Shown: one piece after another, positions 55,354 through 63,238 of the stretch | Position numbering within the stretch: position 1 is the first letter of the stretch | Layout of the letters: the number at the start of each line of letters is the position of its first letter | Assembly: GCA_963781025.1 (NCBI GenBank) | Contig: CAWADU010000003.1 | Span: 186,001 to 250,000 of the forward strand | Length of the DNA: 64,000 bases | DNA from: Tardibacter sp963781025 | GTDB taxonomy: Bacteria > Pseudomonadota > Alphaproteobacteria > Sphingomonadales > Sphingomonadaceae | Direction: 5' to 3' | The notes under the pieces: model-generated | The model's input: the letters and a program-made list of their open reading frames with translations, nothing else | Database searches by the model: none | Told to the model about the DNA's origin: nothing | Program-made: the position numbers and the translations under genes

Positions 55354-56808
55354 TCAATTAAGCGAGAAACCGGGTGCGGGCGACGCAGTTGCGCCAGTCG
55401 CAGCCGATGGGGGCGTCGCAGAATTTGCCGGCGCCGTCTTTGTCGTTGGCGTCTTCGCTCCGCTCTTGCCCGAAAAGCTCTGGCCGCCCAGAACACGCTG
55501 CAAGTCCGTCGGCGCCTTCGCGCCATCGGTGGGCAGCTTGATCGCCGATGCCGATACCGGCTTGACCAAATAAGGCGTCACCACGATTACCAGCTCCGAT
55601 TCCTGACGGCGGAAATTATTGGACCGGAACAGCGCGCCAAGGATCGGAAGGTCGCCGAGCCATGGGGTCTTGGTGATCGAGTTGTTGCCGACGTTCTTCA
55701 GCAGCCCGCCGATGACGAAGCTCTGGCCAGAACCCAGTTCAACGGTGGTTTCCGCCCGCCGGGTGGCAATCGCGGGTATGGTGAACCCGCCGAACTTGAC
55801 CGATCCGGCATCCGTCAGCTCCGACACTTCCGGCCGGACGCGCATTGAAATGCGGCCGTCGTTAAGCACCGTCGGCGTAAAGGCGAGGCCGACGCCATAT
55901 TGCTTGTATTCGATCGTCGTGGTGCCAAGGCTCTGCTGGATCGGGATCGGAAATTCGCCGCCCGCAAGGAAGCTGGCGGTTTCACCCGATAACGCGGTCA
56001 GGCTCGGCTGAGCGAGCGTCGTGACGGCGCCGTCCTGCTCGAGCAGATCGAGAGCCGCGTTGAGCGTGAGGCCAAGCAGCTTCTTGGAAAGAAACGCCGT
56101 GCTGCCCGTGTCGGGAAACAGGAGTTTCGCCGGGTTGATGCCGGTGGCGTCCTCGATGAAGTCGCGACCCTGCGCGAAAGTGAAATCGCTGCCGTTGGTC
56201 GCCTGCAGATTGACGCCGATGCTCTTGAACAGATCGCGGCTGACCTCGGCGATTTTCACCTGCAGCATGACCTGCATGGGCGTCGCCGTCTTCAACCTGT
56301 TGACCACCGTAACCTTGTCGCCGACGATTGCCTGGACCAGGCGGTTGGCTTCCTCGACATCCTCGGGCGCTTTAACCGTACCGGTTAGAATGGTCATGCC
56401 GTTCATCGCGGTCACTTCGATGGTCGCATCAGGCATGGCGGTGCGCAGCATGGTGCGCACCTGATCGAAATTATTGCCGACGCGGACATTCGCCGAATAG
56501 ACGACGGCGCCCGCTTTGTCGGTCGCATAGACTGTCGTTTCGCCGGGTCCCTTGCCGAAGATATAAAGCAGGCGCGGACTGCGCACCTGAATGTCGGCAA
56601 CGGTCGGATCGGCGACGAAAACGTCGGTCATGGGCCGCGAAAGGTTGACGAGCGTTCCCCGGCCGATCGCCAGCATCACGCCCGAGGAGGCGTTCTGGAT
56701 TCTGGAGCCCGCAACGTCGGCGCGGGCGGTCGGAATCGCCGCCAGGGTCGCAGCGGCAAGGCCCGCCGCCACAAAGGCTCCCGAGAAAAGCGTGGTACGG
56801 TAACGCAT
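55354..56808 (-). CDS. cpaC: Tad pilus outer-membrane secretin CpaC (RcpA)
   Basis: 484 residues: signal peptide (to about 31), the N0-like and BON-type domains (MTDVFVADPTVADIQVRSPRLLYIFGKGPGETTVYA; NGMTILTGTVKAPEDVEEANRLVQAI) and the secretin core (FLAGGEFPIPI, GSGQSFVIGGLLKN, LGDLPILGALFRS). The C-terminus is a low-complexity Ala/Pro/Thr tail. ATG 56808 is used because an earlier one (56829) adds residues before the signal peptide. Confidence 0.94.
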   Translation of the reverse strand: MRYRTTLFSGAFVAAGLAAATLAAIPTARADVAGSRIQNASSGVMLAIGRGTLVNLSRPMTDVFVADPTVADIQVRSPRLLYIFGKGPGETTVYATDKAGAVVYSANVRVGNNFDQVRTMLRTAMPDATIEVTAMNGMTILTGTVKAPEDVEEANRLVQAIVGDKVTVVNRLKTATPMQVMLQVKIAEVSRDLFKSIGVNLQATNGSDFTFAQGRDFIEDATGINPAKLLFPDTGSTAFLSKKLLGLTLNAALDLLEQDGAVTTLAQPSLTALSGETASFLAGGEFPIPIQQSLGTTTIEYKQYGVGLAFTPTVLNDGRISMRVRPEVSELTDAGSVKFGGFTIPAIATRRAETTVELGSGQSFVIGGLLKNVGNNSITKTPWLGDLPILGALFRSNNFRRQESELVIVVTPYLVKPVSASAIKLPTDGAKAPTDLQRVLGGQSFSGKSGAKTPTTKTAPANSATPPSAATGATASPAPGFSLN

Positions 56809-56825
56809 TTGCCTGGCCCCTTTGA

Positions 56826-57848
56826 TCAATTGTCACCGACGGTGCTGGCGCGGCGGACGACCACCGCAGGCGACGCCTTGGCACGGAGCTGCCGAAGCTG
56901 CTGCAGCGCGGTCAGACGGCGTGTTTCTTCTTCTTCGGGCGTGCCGCCCTGGCTGGATACTTTTGCCGGCACGGTGGTCCGCTGGTAGCGGGAAACCTCG
57001 CCGCCGGTGGTCGATGTGGTGCCACGATCGTTCGGCATCGCCGCGACCGCCAGCATCATCTGCTTTTCGGCCTTGGGATCGCTCGTCTGCGGGACGTTCA
57101 CCTCACCGGCCGCGATGGCGGCTTCCAGATCGGCGGTATTGTCCGCGAGCGAACGCAGGGACAGCGTCAGCGACCCGATGTTCTGCGCGACGGCTATCTT
57201 TTCGGCCATCTTGGGCGTTACTTCGAGCGTCGCGGTCGTCGCCGGCTTGATCGTGACTTCCTCGCCTTCCTTCGGCGTCTTGTCCATTGTCTGGTCGACG
57301 GCGAGCACGCGCAGGTTGCGGATGATGGTTTCCGATGCCTTCAAAGGCTGGCCATCGCCACCGCCCGACACGTCCTGCGTCAGTACGAGGTCAACGCGAT
57401 CGCCTGGAAAGACGAAGCCGGCGACACCGCTGGTGGCCGAAATCGACACCGTGACGGCGCGCATGCCCGGCCCAAGCGCCGCTGCAAGAAAGCCGTGATC
57501 GCCCGGTTTCACAAGCGCGCTGCGGGTGGCGGGCTGGCCGGCCGGAATGGCGTAGCGGACGACCGTGCCGGCAAGCGACTGCGGGCTGTCTGCGCCGCCT
57601 TTCTGGATATAGCCGCCGTCGACCATGTCCTTGGGCCATGGCTGAAAACGGAAGGCGCCCGCATCGATGATGGTTCCGACCGGCAGCGTCCGGGACGCGA
57701 CGAGCACTTCGACGCCCTGTTGTTGAGGCGCGATCTGGGCGGTGGCCTGGGGCGCCTCGGCACCCGCGAAAAGACCCTTCGCCATGAAGGCGGTGATGCC
57801 TGCGACAAACAGCGCGCCGAGCAGCAGTGCAAGTTTCTTGATGTCCAT
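56826..57848 (-). CDS. cpaB: Tad pilus assembly protein CpaB (RcpC)
   Basis: 340 residues with one N-terminal membrane helix (LALLLGALFVAGITAFMA), then an SAF domain (VEVLVASRTLPVGTIIDAGAFRFQPWP; GMRAVTVSISATSGVAGFVFPGDRVDLVLT) and a disordered tail. It links the secretin to the inner-membrane parts. ATG 57848 is preferred over 57869, since GGGAGG lies 11 bases upstream. Confidence 0.92.
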   Translation of the reverse strand: MDIKKLALLLGALFVAGITAFMAKGLFAGAEAPQATAQIAPQQQGVEVLVASRTLPVGTIIDAGAFRFQPWPKDMVDGGYIQKGGADSPQSLAGTVVRYAIPAGQPATRSALVKPGDHGFLAAALGPGMRAVTVSISATSGVAGFVFPGDRVDLVLTQDVSGGGDGQPLKASETIIRNLRVLAVDQTMDKTPKEGEEVTIKPATTATLEVTPKMAEKIAVAQNIGSLTLSLRSLADNTADLEAAIAAGEVNVPQTSDPKAEKQMMLAVAAMPNDRGTTSTTGGEVSRYQRTTVPAKVSSQGGTPEEEETRRLTALQQLRQLRAKASPAVVVRRASTVGDN

Positions 57849-57883
57849 GTCCCCGTTGCCTCCCGGCAAAAAATCCGATCCCG

Positions 57884-58357
57884 TTATGCGCCAAAATGGT
57901 TAAAAAACGGTTCGCCAAATATCCATGCGGCAGCCGCGACTATGGCCAGGCCATAGGGAATTTCCGGCTGACCGAGGCGTCGTTGCAAATGATGTCGAAT
58001 GACCATCGCTACCGTCAGGACGCCGCCCGCGAGCGACATGAACACGATCAGTTCGACAAAACGGCGCAATGGCAGCCATAGGGCGAGGGCGGCCAGCAAC
58101 TTGACGTCGCCCCCACCCATCAGCCCAAGCGCAAACAGGCCCGCGAAAATGATCAGCACGCCAAGAGCGAGTGCGAACTGAAAGGCCATGCCGGGCCAGA
58201 TTTCCAACCCCGTCCCCAGCCAATAAGGAAAAGCCAGCAGCGCAATAATGGCTGTCAGCCAATTGGGAATGATCCGGCGCTGCGCATCGCTGACGGCCGC
58301 AAAGCAGAGCAGTGCGCCAAGCGAGATGAAGCAAAGGATCTGGATGGTCTCTCCCAT
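57884..58357 (-). CDS. cpaA: Tad prepilin peptidase CpaA (A24 family)
   Basis: A 157-residue membrane aspartic protease with both catalytic Asp motifs: DAQRRIIPNW near residue 24 and GGGDVK near 82. It cleaves and methylates Flp prepilins at the inner membrane. It is the first gene of the locus; no flp pilin gene lies in the 49 bases between it and the divergent hydrolase gene. Confidence 0.92.
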   Translation of the reverse strand: MGETIQILCFISLGALLCFAAVSDAQRRIIPNWLTAIIALLAFPYWLGTGLEIWPGMAFQFALALGVLIIFAGLFALGLMGGGDVKLLAALALWLPLRRFVELIVFMSLAGGVLTVAMVIRHHLQRRLGQPEIPYGLAIVAAAAWIFGEPFFNHFGA

Positions 58358-58406
58358 GGAAAAGGGACACTAGACGATATGCCTTTCCAAAAAGTAACCA
58401 CGATGG

Positions 58407-59357
58407 ATGGATGAAAAATCAAACCCGCGTCGCAGCCTCCCGGATCATGCCGAGACCGGGCATTGGATCGCCAAAGATGGCTGGCCCATACGCACGCTGC
58501 GTCTGCGCGCCGCTGCCGCGGTAAAGGGATCGATATTGTTTGCAGGCGGGCGAGCCGACTTCATCGAGAAATATCAGGAAAGTTTGATCCACTGGCGTGA
58601 CAGAGGATGGGATGTCACCGCATTCGACTGGCGCGGGCAGGGCGGATCCGGCAGGCTCGTGCGAGATGGGTTGAAGCCGGGCGTCGTCGGGCATGCCGAG
58701 GATTTCGCCGGTTGGATAGACGACCTCGCGAGATTGGTCGACGACTGGCGTGCCTCGTCCGCCGGACCGCATATGCTGATCGGACATTCGATGGGCGGTC
58801 ATCTGATGCTGCGCTATGTGGCCGAACGCGCGCCATCGGTAGCTGGGCTGGTGCTGTCCTCGCCGATGATCGGCTTTAGAACGCCACTGCCCGAAGGGCT
58901 CGTTCGCAGGATAGCGGCCTCCATGGTGAGAAATGGAAAAGCGAAACGGTTTGCCTGGGGGCAAAATGCGCGCCCGGCGGTTGCGCATTCGGTCCGCCAG
59001 CGCCGGTTGACAAGCGATGTGGAGCGCTATGCCGACGAGTTGTGGTGGAATGCGGCGCATCCGGAACATGTGCTTGGCGGCGCCAGTTGGGGATGGATAA
59101 ACGCCGCTTATCGGTCGAGGGATATTCTGGCCGCGTCAGGCGTAGCTGAAGGAATAACGGTTCCGGTATTGCTCGTCGCGACGGTGAAGGACCGGGTGGT
59201 CGATACCCGACGCGCGGTTTCGCTGGTGAACCGCATACCGGACCACGAAATCGCGCTGTTCAGCGGCGGCCACGAATTGCTGCGCGAGAGAGACGAGATT
59301 CGCCATGCCGTGTGGGAGCGGATTGACCGCTTCATGGAAGAGCGCGCCAGATGTTGA
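58407..59357 (+). CDS. alpha/beta hydrolase, lysophospholipase / monoacylglycerol lipase-like
   Basis: 316 residues with the nucleophile elbow LIGHSMGGHLML, an oxyanion region GSILFAGGRADFIEKYQES, AFDWRGQGGSGR, and the acid/base pair (Asp in ATVKDRVVD, His in FSGGHELLRE). This fits COG2267 hydrolases acting on lysophospholipids or monoglycerides. No signal peptide. Its stop lies within the next gene (7-base overlap). Confidence 0.85.
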   Translation: MDEKSNPRRSLPDHAETGHWIAKDGWPIRTLRLRAAAAVKGSILFAGGRADFIEKYQESLIHWRDRGWDVTAFDWRGQGGSGRLVRDGLKPGVVGHAEDFAGWIDDLARLVDDWRASSAGPHMLIGHSMGGHLMLRYVAERAPSVAGLVLSSPMIGFRTPLPEGLVRRIAASMVRNGKAKRFAWGQNARPAVAHSVRQRRLTSDVERYADELWWNAAHPEHVLGGASWGWINAAYRSRDILAASGVAEGITVPVLLVATVKDRVVDTRRAVSLVNRIPDHEIALFSGGHELLRERDEIRHAVWERIDRFMEERARC

Positions 59358-60469
59358 AGGTGGATGTTGCGATCATAGGCGGCGGCATGGCGGGCGCGGG
59401 ACTGGCCGCGATGATCGGCGGCCATGCGACCACGGCGATTCTGGAGATGGAAGATAGCCCCGGCTATCATACGACCGGCCGTTCTGCTGCATTCTATGCG
59501 GAAACCTATGGCGGTCCGGCCATCCAACCGCTGACGACGGCATCCAAGGCCTTCTTCGAGAATCCACCCGCCGGTTTTTCGGATGTTCCGTTGATCGGAC
59601 CTCGCGGGGGGCTGCATCTCGCCGAAGCGGAGCATGTGGAATTGCTGGCGGCGATGGACCACGACTTTGCGGCAAGCGGCGTCACGCTTGAGCTGATCGG
59701 CCGCGAGGCGATGGAGCGGCTTCTTCCCGGCCTCGGGCCGCAATGGGTGGAGGGGCGTCTCGAACCCGGATGCAGGGACATGGACGTCGCCGCAATTCAC
59801 CAAGGCTTTCTACGCATGGCCAGACGAACCGGCGTGCAACTGGTGTGCAACGCGCAAGTGATGATGGCTTCCCGCACCGCAGGCAAATGGATGCTGGAGA
59901 CGCGCGCCGGATCGGTCAGTGCTGATATCGTGGCAATCGCCGCCGGGGCCTGGGCCAATTCCACCGCCGCGCTGTTCGGTGTCGGGCCGCTTGGCATACA
60001 ACCGCTTCGCCGCACGGTGGTGCAGGCGGAGGTTGAACCGCCGATAACGCGCGACATTCCGCTTACGATGGACGCCGCCGGCCGCTTTTATTTTCGGCCC
60101 GAGGCAGGCGGCGTGTGGATTTCACCTCAGGATGAAACGCCCGATATCGCGGGCGATACGCAAGCCGATGAACTCGATGTCGCCATCGCCATCGAACGCT
60201 TCGAAGGGGCCGGCATGTGGCGTGTGCGCCGGAAGGTGCGGGCGTGGGCGGGCCTCAGGAGCTTCGCGCCCGATCGTATTCCCGTCTATGGATTCGATCC
60301 GCGGGCGCCGGGCCTGTTCTGGTGCGCCGGGCAGGGCGGCTTCGGAATCCAGACCGCGCCTGCCGCTTCGATGATGGCCGCTGCCGTGCTGACGGGAACG
60401 CCGCTTCCCGATCCGGTTTCGGCGATTGATCCTGGCCGCTATAGGCCGGAGCGCCTTATTTCCGGGTGA
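59351..60469 (+). CDS. DadA-like FAD-dependent oxidoreductase
   Basis: 372 residues: dinucleotide motif VAIIGGGMAGAGLAAMIGG, then GYHTTGRSAAFYAETYGG, the substrate-domain strand EPGCRDMDVAAIHQGFL, and the C-terminal GLFWCAGQGGFGIQTAPAASMM. These fit the glycine / D-amino-acid oxidase group. The substrate is not known. Co-transcribed with the lipase gene upstream (7-base overlap). Confidence 0.85.
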   Translation: MLKVDVAIIGGGMAGAGLAAMIGGHATTAILEMEDSPGYHTTGRSAAFYAETYGGPAIQPLTTASKAFFENPPAGFSDVPLIGPRGGLHLAEAEHVELLAAMDHDFAASGVTLELIGREAMERLLPGLGPQWVEGRLEPGCRDMDVAAIHQGFLRMARRTGVQLVCNAQVMMASRTAGKWMLETRAGSVSADIVAIAAGAWANSTAALFGVGPLGIQPLRRTVVQAEVEPPITRDIPLTMDAAGRFYFRPEAGGVWISPQDETPDIAGDTQADELDVAIAIERFEGAGMWRVRRKVRAWAGLRSFAPDRIPVYGFDPRAPGLFWCAGQGGFGIQTAPAASMMAAAVLTGTPLPDPVSAIDPGRYRPERLISG

Positions 60470-60522
60470 GACCAACTCGATACGCAGTTGCCGCCGAACA
60501 CCGATTGCAGGATGATCAGTCG

Positions 60523-60999
60523 ATGAAACCCGCCGTTCTTTTCGTTTGTCTTGGAAACATTTGCCGCTCGCCGCTCGCCGAGGCAGCCTTTCGTCGCGAG
60601 GCAGCGGCGCGAGGCCTTGACGTCGAGGTCAATTCCGCAGGCACCGGCGACTGGCACATCGGTCATGCTCCCGATCCGCGCGCGCAGGCGGTTGCGCTGG
60701 CCAATGGGATCGACATCGGTCATTACCGGGCGCGGCAGGTGACGCCGGACGATTTCCGGCGGTTCACGCGCATCGTTGCGCTGGATTCGCACAACCTCAC
60801 CGATCTGGAAGCGATCCGCCCCCATGACGCAGTCGCTCATGTATCCATGCTTCTCGATTGTGTCGAAGGCAGGACGGGGCAGGCCGTGCCGGATCCCTAT
60901 TACGGCGGCGCGGAGGGTTTTGACGACACCTGGGTTCTCGTGACCCAGGCGGCTCGAGCCCTAGTCCAGCGCATAGCGGTCGACGACCGTATAGACTGA
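60523..60999 (+). CDS. low-molecular-weight protein-tyrosine phosphatase
   Basis: 158 residues with the active-site loop C9-LGNIC-R15-SP and the general acid Asp in DPYYGG. ATG 60523 is preferred over the in-frame 60466 because it places the loop at the normal position. No tyrosine kinase gene is in the window. The 3' end overlaps the converging thpR by 39 bases. Confidence 0.95.
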   Translation: MKPAVLFVCLGNICRSPLAEAAFRREAAARGLDVEVNSAGTGDWHIGHAPDPRAQAVALANGIDIGHYRARQVTPDDFRRFTRIVALDSHNLTDLEAIRPHDAVAHVSMLLDCVEGRTGQAVPDPYYGGAEGFDDTWVLVTQAARALVQRIAVDDRID

Positions 61000-61494
61000 G
61001 CCGTTCTGGGTGAGCTGGCTTTCGAAGAGGCAGAAATCGCCGACCGGAAAAGGCAACGACCGTACCCCGCCGGACTGGCTGACAAACCCGTCGAGCGGGC
61101 CGACTTCGCGGCCGAACCGGGCAATGGTGATGTGCGGCAGAAAGGTTCGCTTGTCCGGACCGATGCCGACGCGGGCAAGCGCCTGATCGACCTTGTTGTG
61201 GAGTGTCCTCAGCGGCGCATGGGGCGCGACCCCGACCCAGAGATTGTCCACGCGGCCACGACGATCGAACTGGCCAACGCCATCGAGCTGGATATCGAAG
61301 CGCGGGTGATGAATGCCGCCGAGCGCGGCCGCCACGTCTTCCGCGCCATGGCGGTTGACCTCGCCGATGAACCGGAGCGTCAGATGCAGTTGCGCCTCTG
61401 TTTGCCAATGGGCCCGCGCGACACCGCCCATAAGGCCTAGAAGCTGTTGCCGGATTTCGGCTGGCGGCTGAAGGGCAACGAAAAGCCGATGCAT
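60961..61494 (-). CDS. thpR: RNA 2',3'-cyclic phosphodiesterase
   Basis: A 2H phosphoesterase of 177 residues with both signature motifs, HLTL (37-40) and HITI (121-124). It opens 2',3'-cyclic phosphates in RNA. It converges on the phosphatase gene with a 39-base overlap, which is unusual enough to cause antisense pairing of the two 3' ends. Confidence 0.92.
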   Translation of the reverse strand: MHRLFVALQPPAEIRQQLLGLMGGVARAHWQTEAQLHLTLRFIGEVNRHGAEDVAAALGGIHHPRFDIQLDGVGQFDRRGRVDNLWVGVAPHAPLRTLHNKVDQALARVGIGPDKRTFLPHITIARFGREVGPLDGFVSQSGGVRSLPFPVGDFCLFESQLTQNGSVYTVVDRYALD

Positions 61495-61586
61495 ACGCCA
61501 CTCCCTGACTTTGCCCGAGAACTAGCCATTCCCGAGCTGGATGTCAGCCCGATTTTGCCATGCTTTGGCAACTATTTCCGGTTTTG

Positions 61587-61616
61587 CTTGAAACCAGACC
61601 CGCATACTCCGATATT
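61587..61616 (+). promoter_or_regulatory. putative promoter of the Bax-inhibitor-like gene
   Basis: TTGAAA (61588-61593) and GATATT (61611-61616) have exactly 17 bases between them, a good housekeeping match. The same bases also read as CTTGAA-16-CCGATATT, close to a heat-shock promoter. The rest of the 173-base gap has no gene. Confidence 0.45.
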
Positions 61617-61667
61617 GCGCGGGTCCCGGCCGCGTGTTGCGATCGGACAACTGGAGTGTAACGTAAA

Positions 61668-62402
61668 ATGGCAAACTGGTCTGACCCCCGCCCCGCTTAT
61701 GGAGCGACGGCTGGCCGTGCGGACGCCCGCGACGTTGCGTTCGATGCGGGTCTCCGGTCCTATATGCTTTCGGTCTACAACTACATGGCTTCGGGCGTGT
61801 TGCTGACGGGTCTTGTGGCGCTATTGTTCGCCCGATCCGGCATGGCAGCGCAATTGTTCCTGAATGGCGGCATCCTGAAATGGGTCGTCATGCTTGGCCC
61901 GATAGGCCTGGTGATGTGGCTCAGCTTTGGCATCAACCGGCTGTCGGAAGGCTCGGCCAAGGCTATCTACTGGACCTATGCGGTGCTGATGGGCCTTTCG
62001 CTGGCGACGATTTTCCTGGTCTATACCGGCGCATCGATTGCCACGACATTCTTCGCCAGCGCCGCTGCCTTTGGCGGCCTCAGCCTCTATGGCTACACCA
62101 CGAAGAAGGATTTGTCGGGCTTTGGTACCTTCCTGATCATGGGTGTTGTCGGCCTGATCGTGGCAAGCGTGATCAACATCTTCATGCAGTCGAACGCGAT
62201 GAATTTCGTGATCAGCCTGCTCGGCGTGCTGCTGTTTGCGGGCCTTACCGCCTATGACACGCAGAAGATCAAGAGCATGTACTTCGTGTCCGGCGGAACG
62301 GACTATGTTGGCAAGACGGTGGTGATGGGCGCGCTGACGCTATACCTCGACTTCATCAACCTGTTCATGTTCCTGCTGCGTTTCATGGGTGATCGCCGCT
62401 AA
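61668..62402 (+). CDS. Bax inhibitor-1 / YccA family membrane protein
   Basis: 244 residues with seven hydrophobic segments, starting with AGLRSYMLSVYNYMASGVLLTGLVALLFA. The C-terminal half has TAYDTQKIKSMYF and LYLDFINLFMFLLRFMG, both typical of the family. YccA of E. coli modulates the FtsH protease, and other members leak Ca2+. The specific role here is not shown. A terminator follows. Confidence 0.92.
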   Translation: MANWSDPRPAYGATAGRADARDVAFDAGLRSYMLSVYNYMASGVLLTGLVALLFARSGMAAQLFLNGGILKWVVMLGPIGLVMWLSFGINRLSEGSAKAIYWTYAVLMGLSLATIFLVYTGASIATTFFASAAAFGGLSLYGYTTKKDLSGFGTFLIMGVVGLIVASVINIFMQSNAMNFVISLLGVLLFAGLTAYDTQKIKSMYFVSGGTDYVGKTVVMGALTLYLDFINLFMFLLRFMGDRR

Positions 62403-62429
62403 AACGCCGCGACCTTTGGATACACACGG

Positions 62430-62459
62430 CCCGGCGGAGGAAACTTCGCCGGGCTTTTC
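62430..62459 (+). terminator. rho-independent terminator
   Basis: GCCCGGCG (62430-62437) and CGCCGGGC (62448-62455) form a perfect 8-base stem with a 10-base loop, followed by TTTT. It lies 28 bases past the Bax-inhibitor-like gene. Confidence 0.8.
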
Positions 62460-62529
62460 GTGCGGGTCGCTCTTTTGCTGCGGTGCCAGAAGGCAGTATA
62501 GGTCGGCATCGACAGATGGGAGATCTCTA

Positions 62530-63168
62530 ATGGCCGGCCTGGTCCTCACCACCTTCGATTGGGTTCCTGAAATGCCGCGCGGCCATGTGCGCGACATACG
62601 GGTGCGCTGGGCGCTGGAAGAGGCCGGTTTGCCTTATCGCGTCGAAAGCGTGCCATTTGGCGCTCGGAATGCCGAGCATTTCGCGCACCAGCCCTTCGGC
62701 CAGGTGCCGTGGTTGACCGATGGAGACATCTCGATCTTCGAGAGCGGCGCGATCCTGCTTCATCTGGGCGAGCGTAGTGACGCGCTGATGCCTGCCGATC
62801 CGCGCGGCCGCAGCGAGGTTCTGGAATGGCTGTTCGCGGCGCTCAATTCGGTCGAGGCTGCAAGCCAGCCCTGGTCGTTCTTCAAGTTTTCCGGTGACAC
62901 CGAAGAAACGCCGATGCGGAAGTTTTTCGACACGTTTCTTGAGGCCCGGCTCAAGCACATGGAAACGCTTCTGGCGGGACGCGAATGGCTGGTCGGATCC
63001 TTCTCCGTCGCCGACATACTCATGGCGGATGTGCTGCGCCTTGTCGATCGGTTCGACGGTTTGACGGGATATCCCGCCTGTGGTGATTATGTTGCGCGCG
63101 CCACGGCCCGTCCGTCCTTCGTGAAGGCACACGCAGACCAGATGGCGCATTTTGCTGCAGCAGACTGA
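62530..63168 (+). CDS. glutathione S-transferase family protein
   Basis: 212 residues. The N-terminal thioredoxin-like domain contains RVRWALEEAGLPYRVESVPFG and PFGQVPWLTDGDISIFESGAILLHLGE (with the cis-Pro and the ESGAI glutathione loop). The helical C-terminal domain has WLVGSFSVADILMADVLR. The usual N-terminal catalytic Ser/Cys position is occupied by the EMPRGH segment, so the class is not certain. ATG 62530 was chosen over an earlier in-frame start inside the previous gene. Confidence 0.9.
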   Translation: MAGLVLTTFDWVPEMPRGHVRDIRVRWALEEAGLPYRVESVPFGARNAEHFAHQPFGQVPWLTDGDISIFESGAILLHLGERSDALMPADPRGRSEVLEWLFAALNSVEAASQPWSFFKFSGDTEETPMRKFFDTFLEARLKHMETLLAGREWLVGSFSVADILMADVLRLVDRFDGLTGYPACGDYVARATARPSFVKAHADQMAHFAAAD

Positions 63169-63238
63169 GCAGCACCCGCACCGAGCGCCCGCCCTTTGAG
63201 TTTTGCCTTGCAAGGGCGCGGAATAAGGCTGCGCCTGG

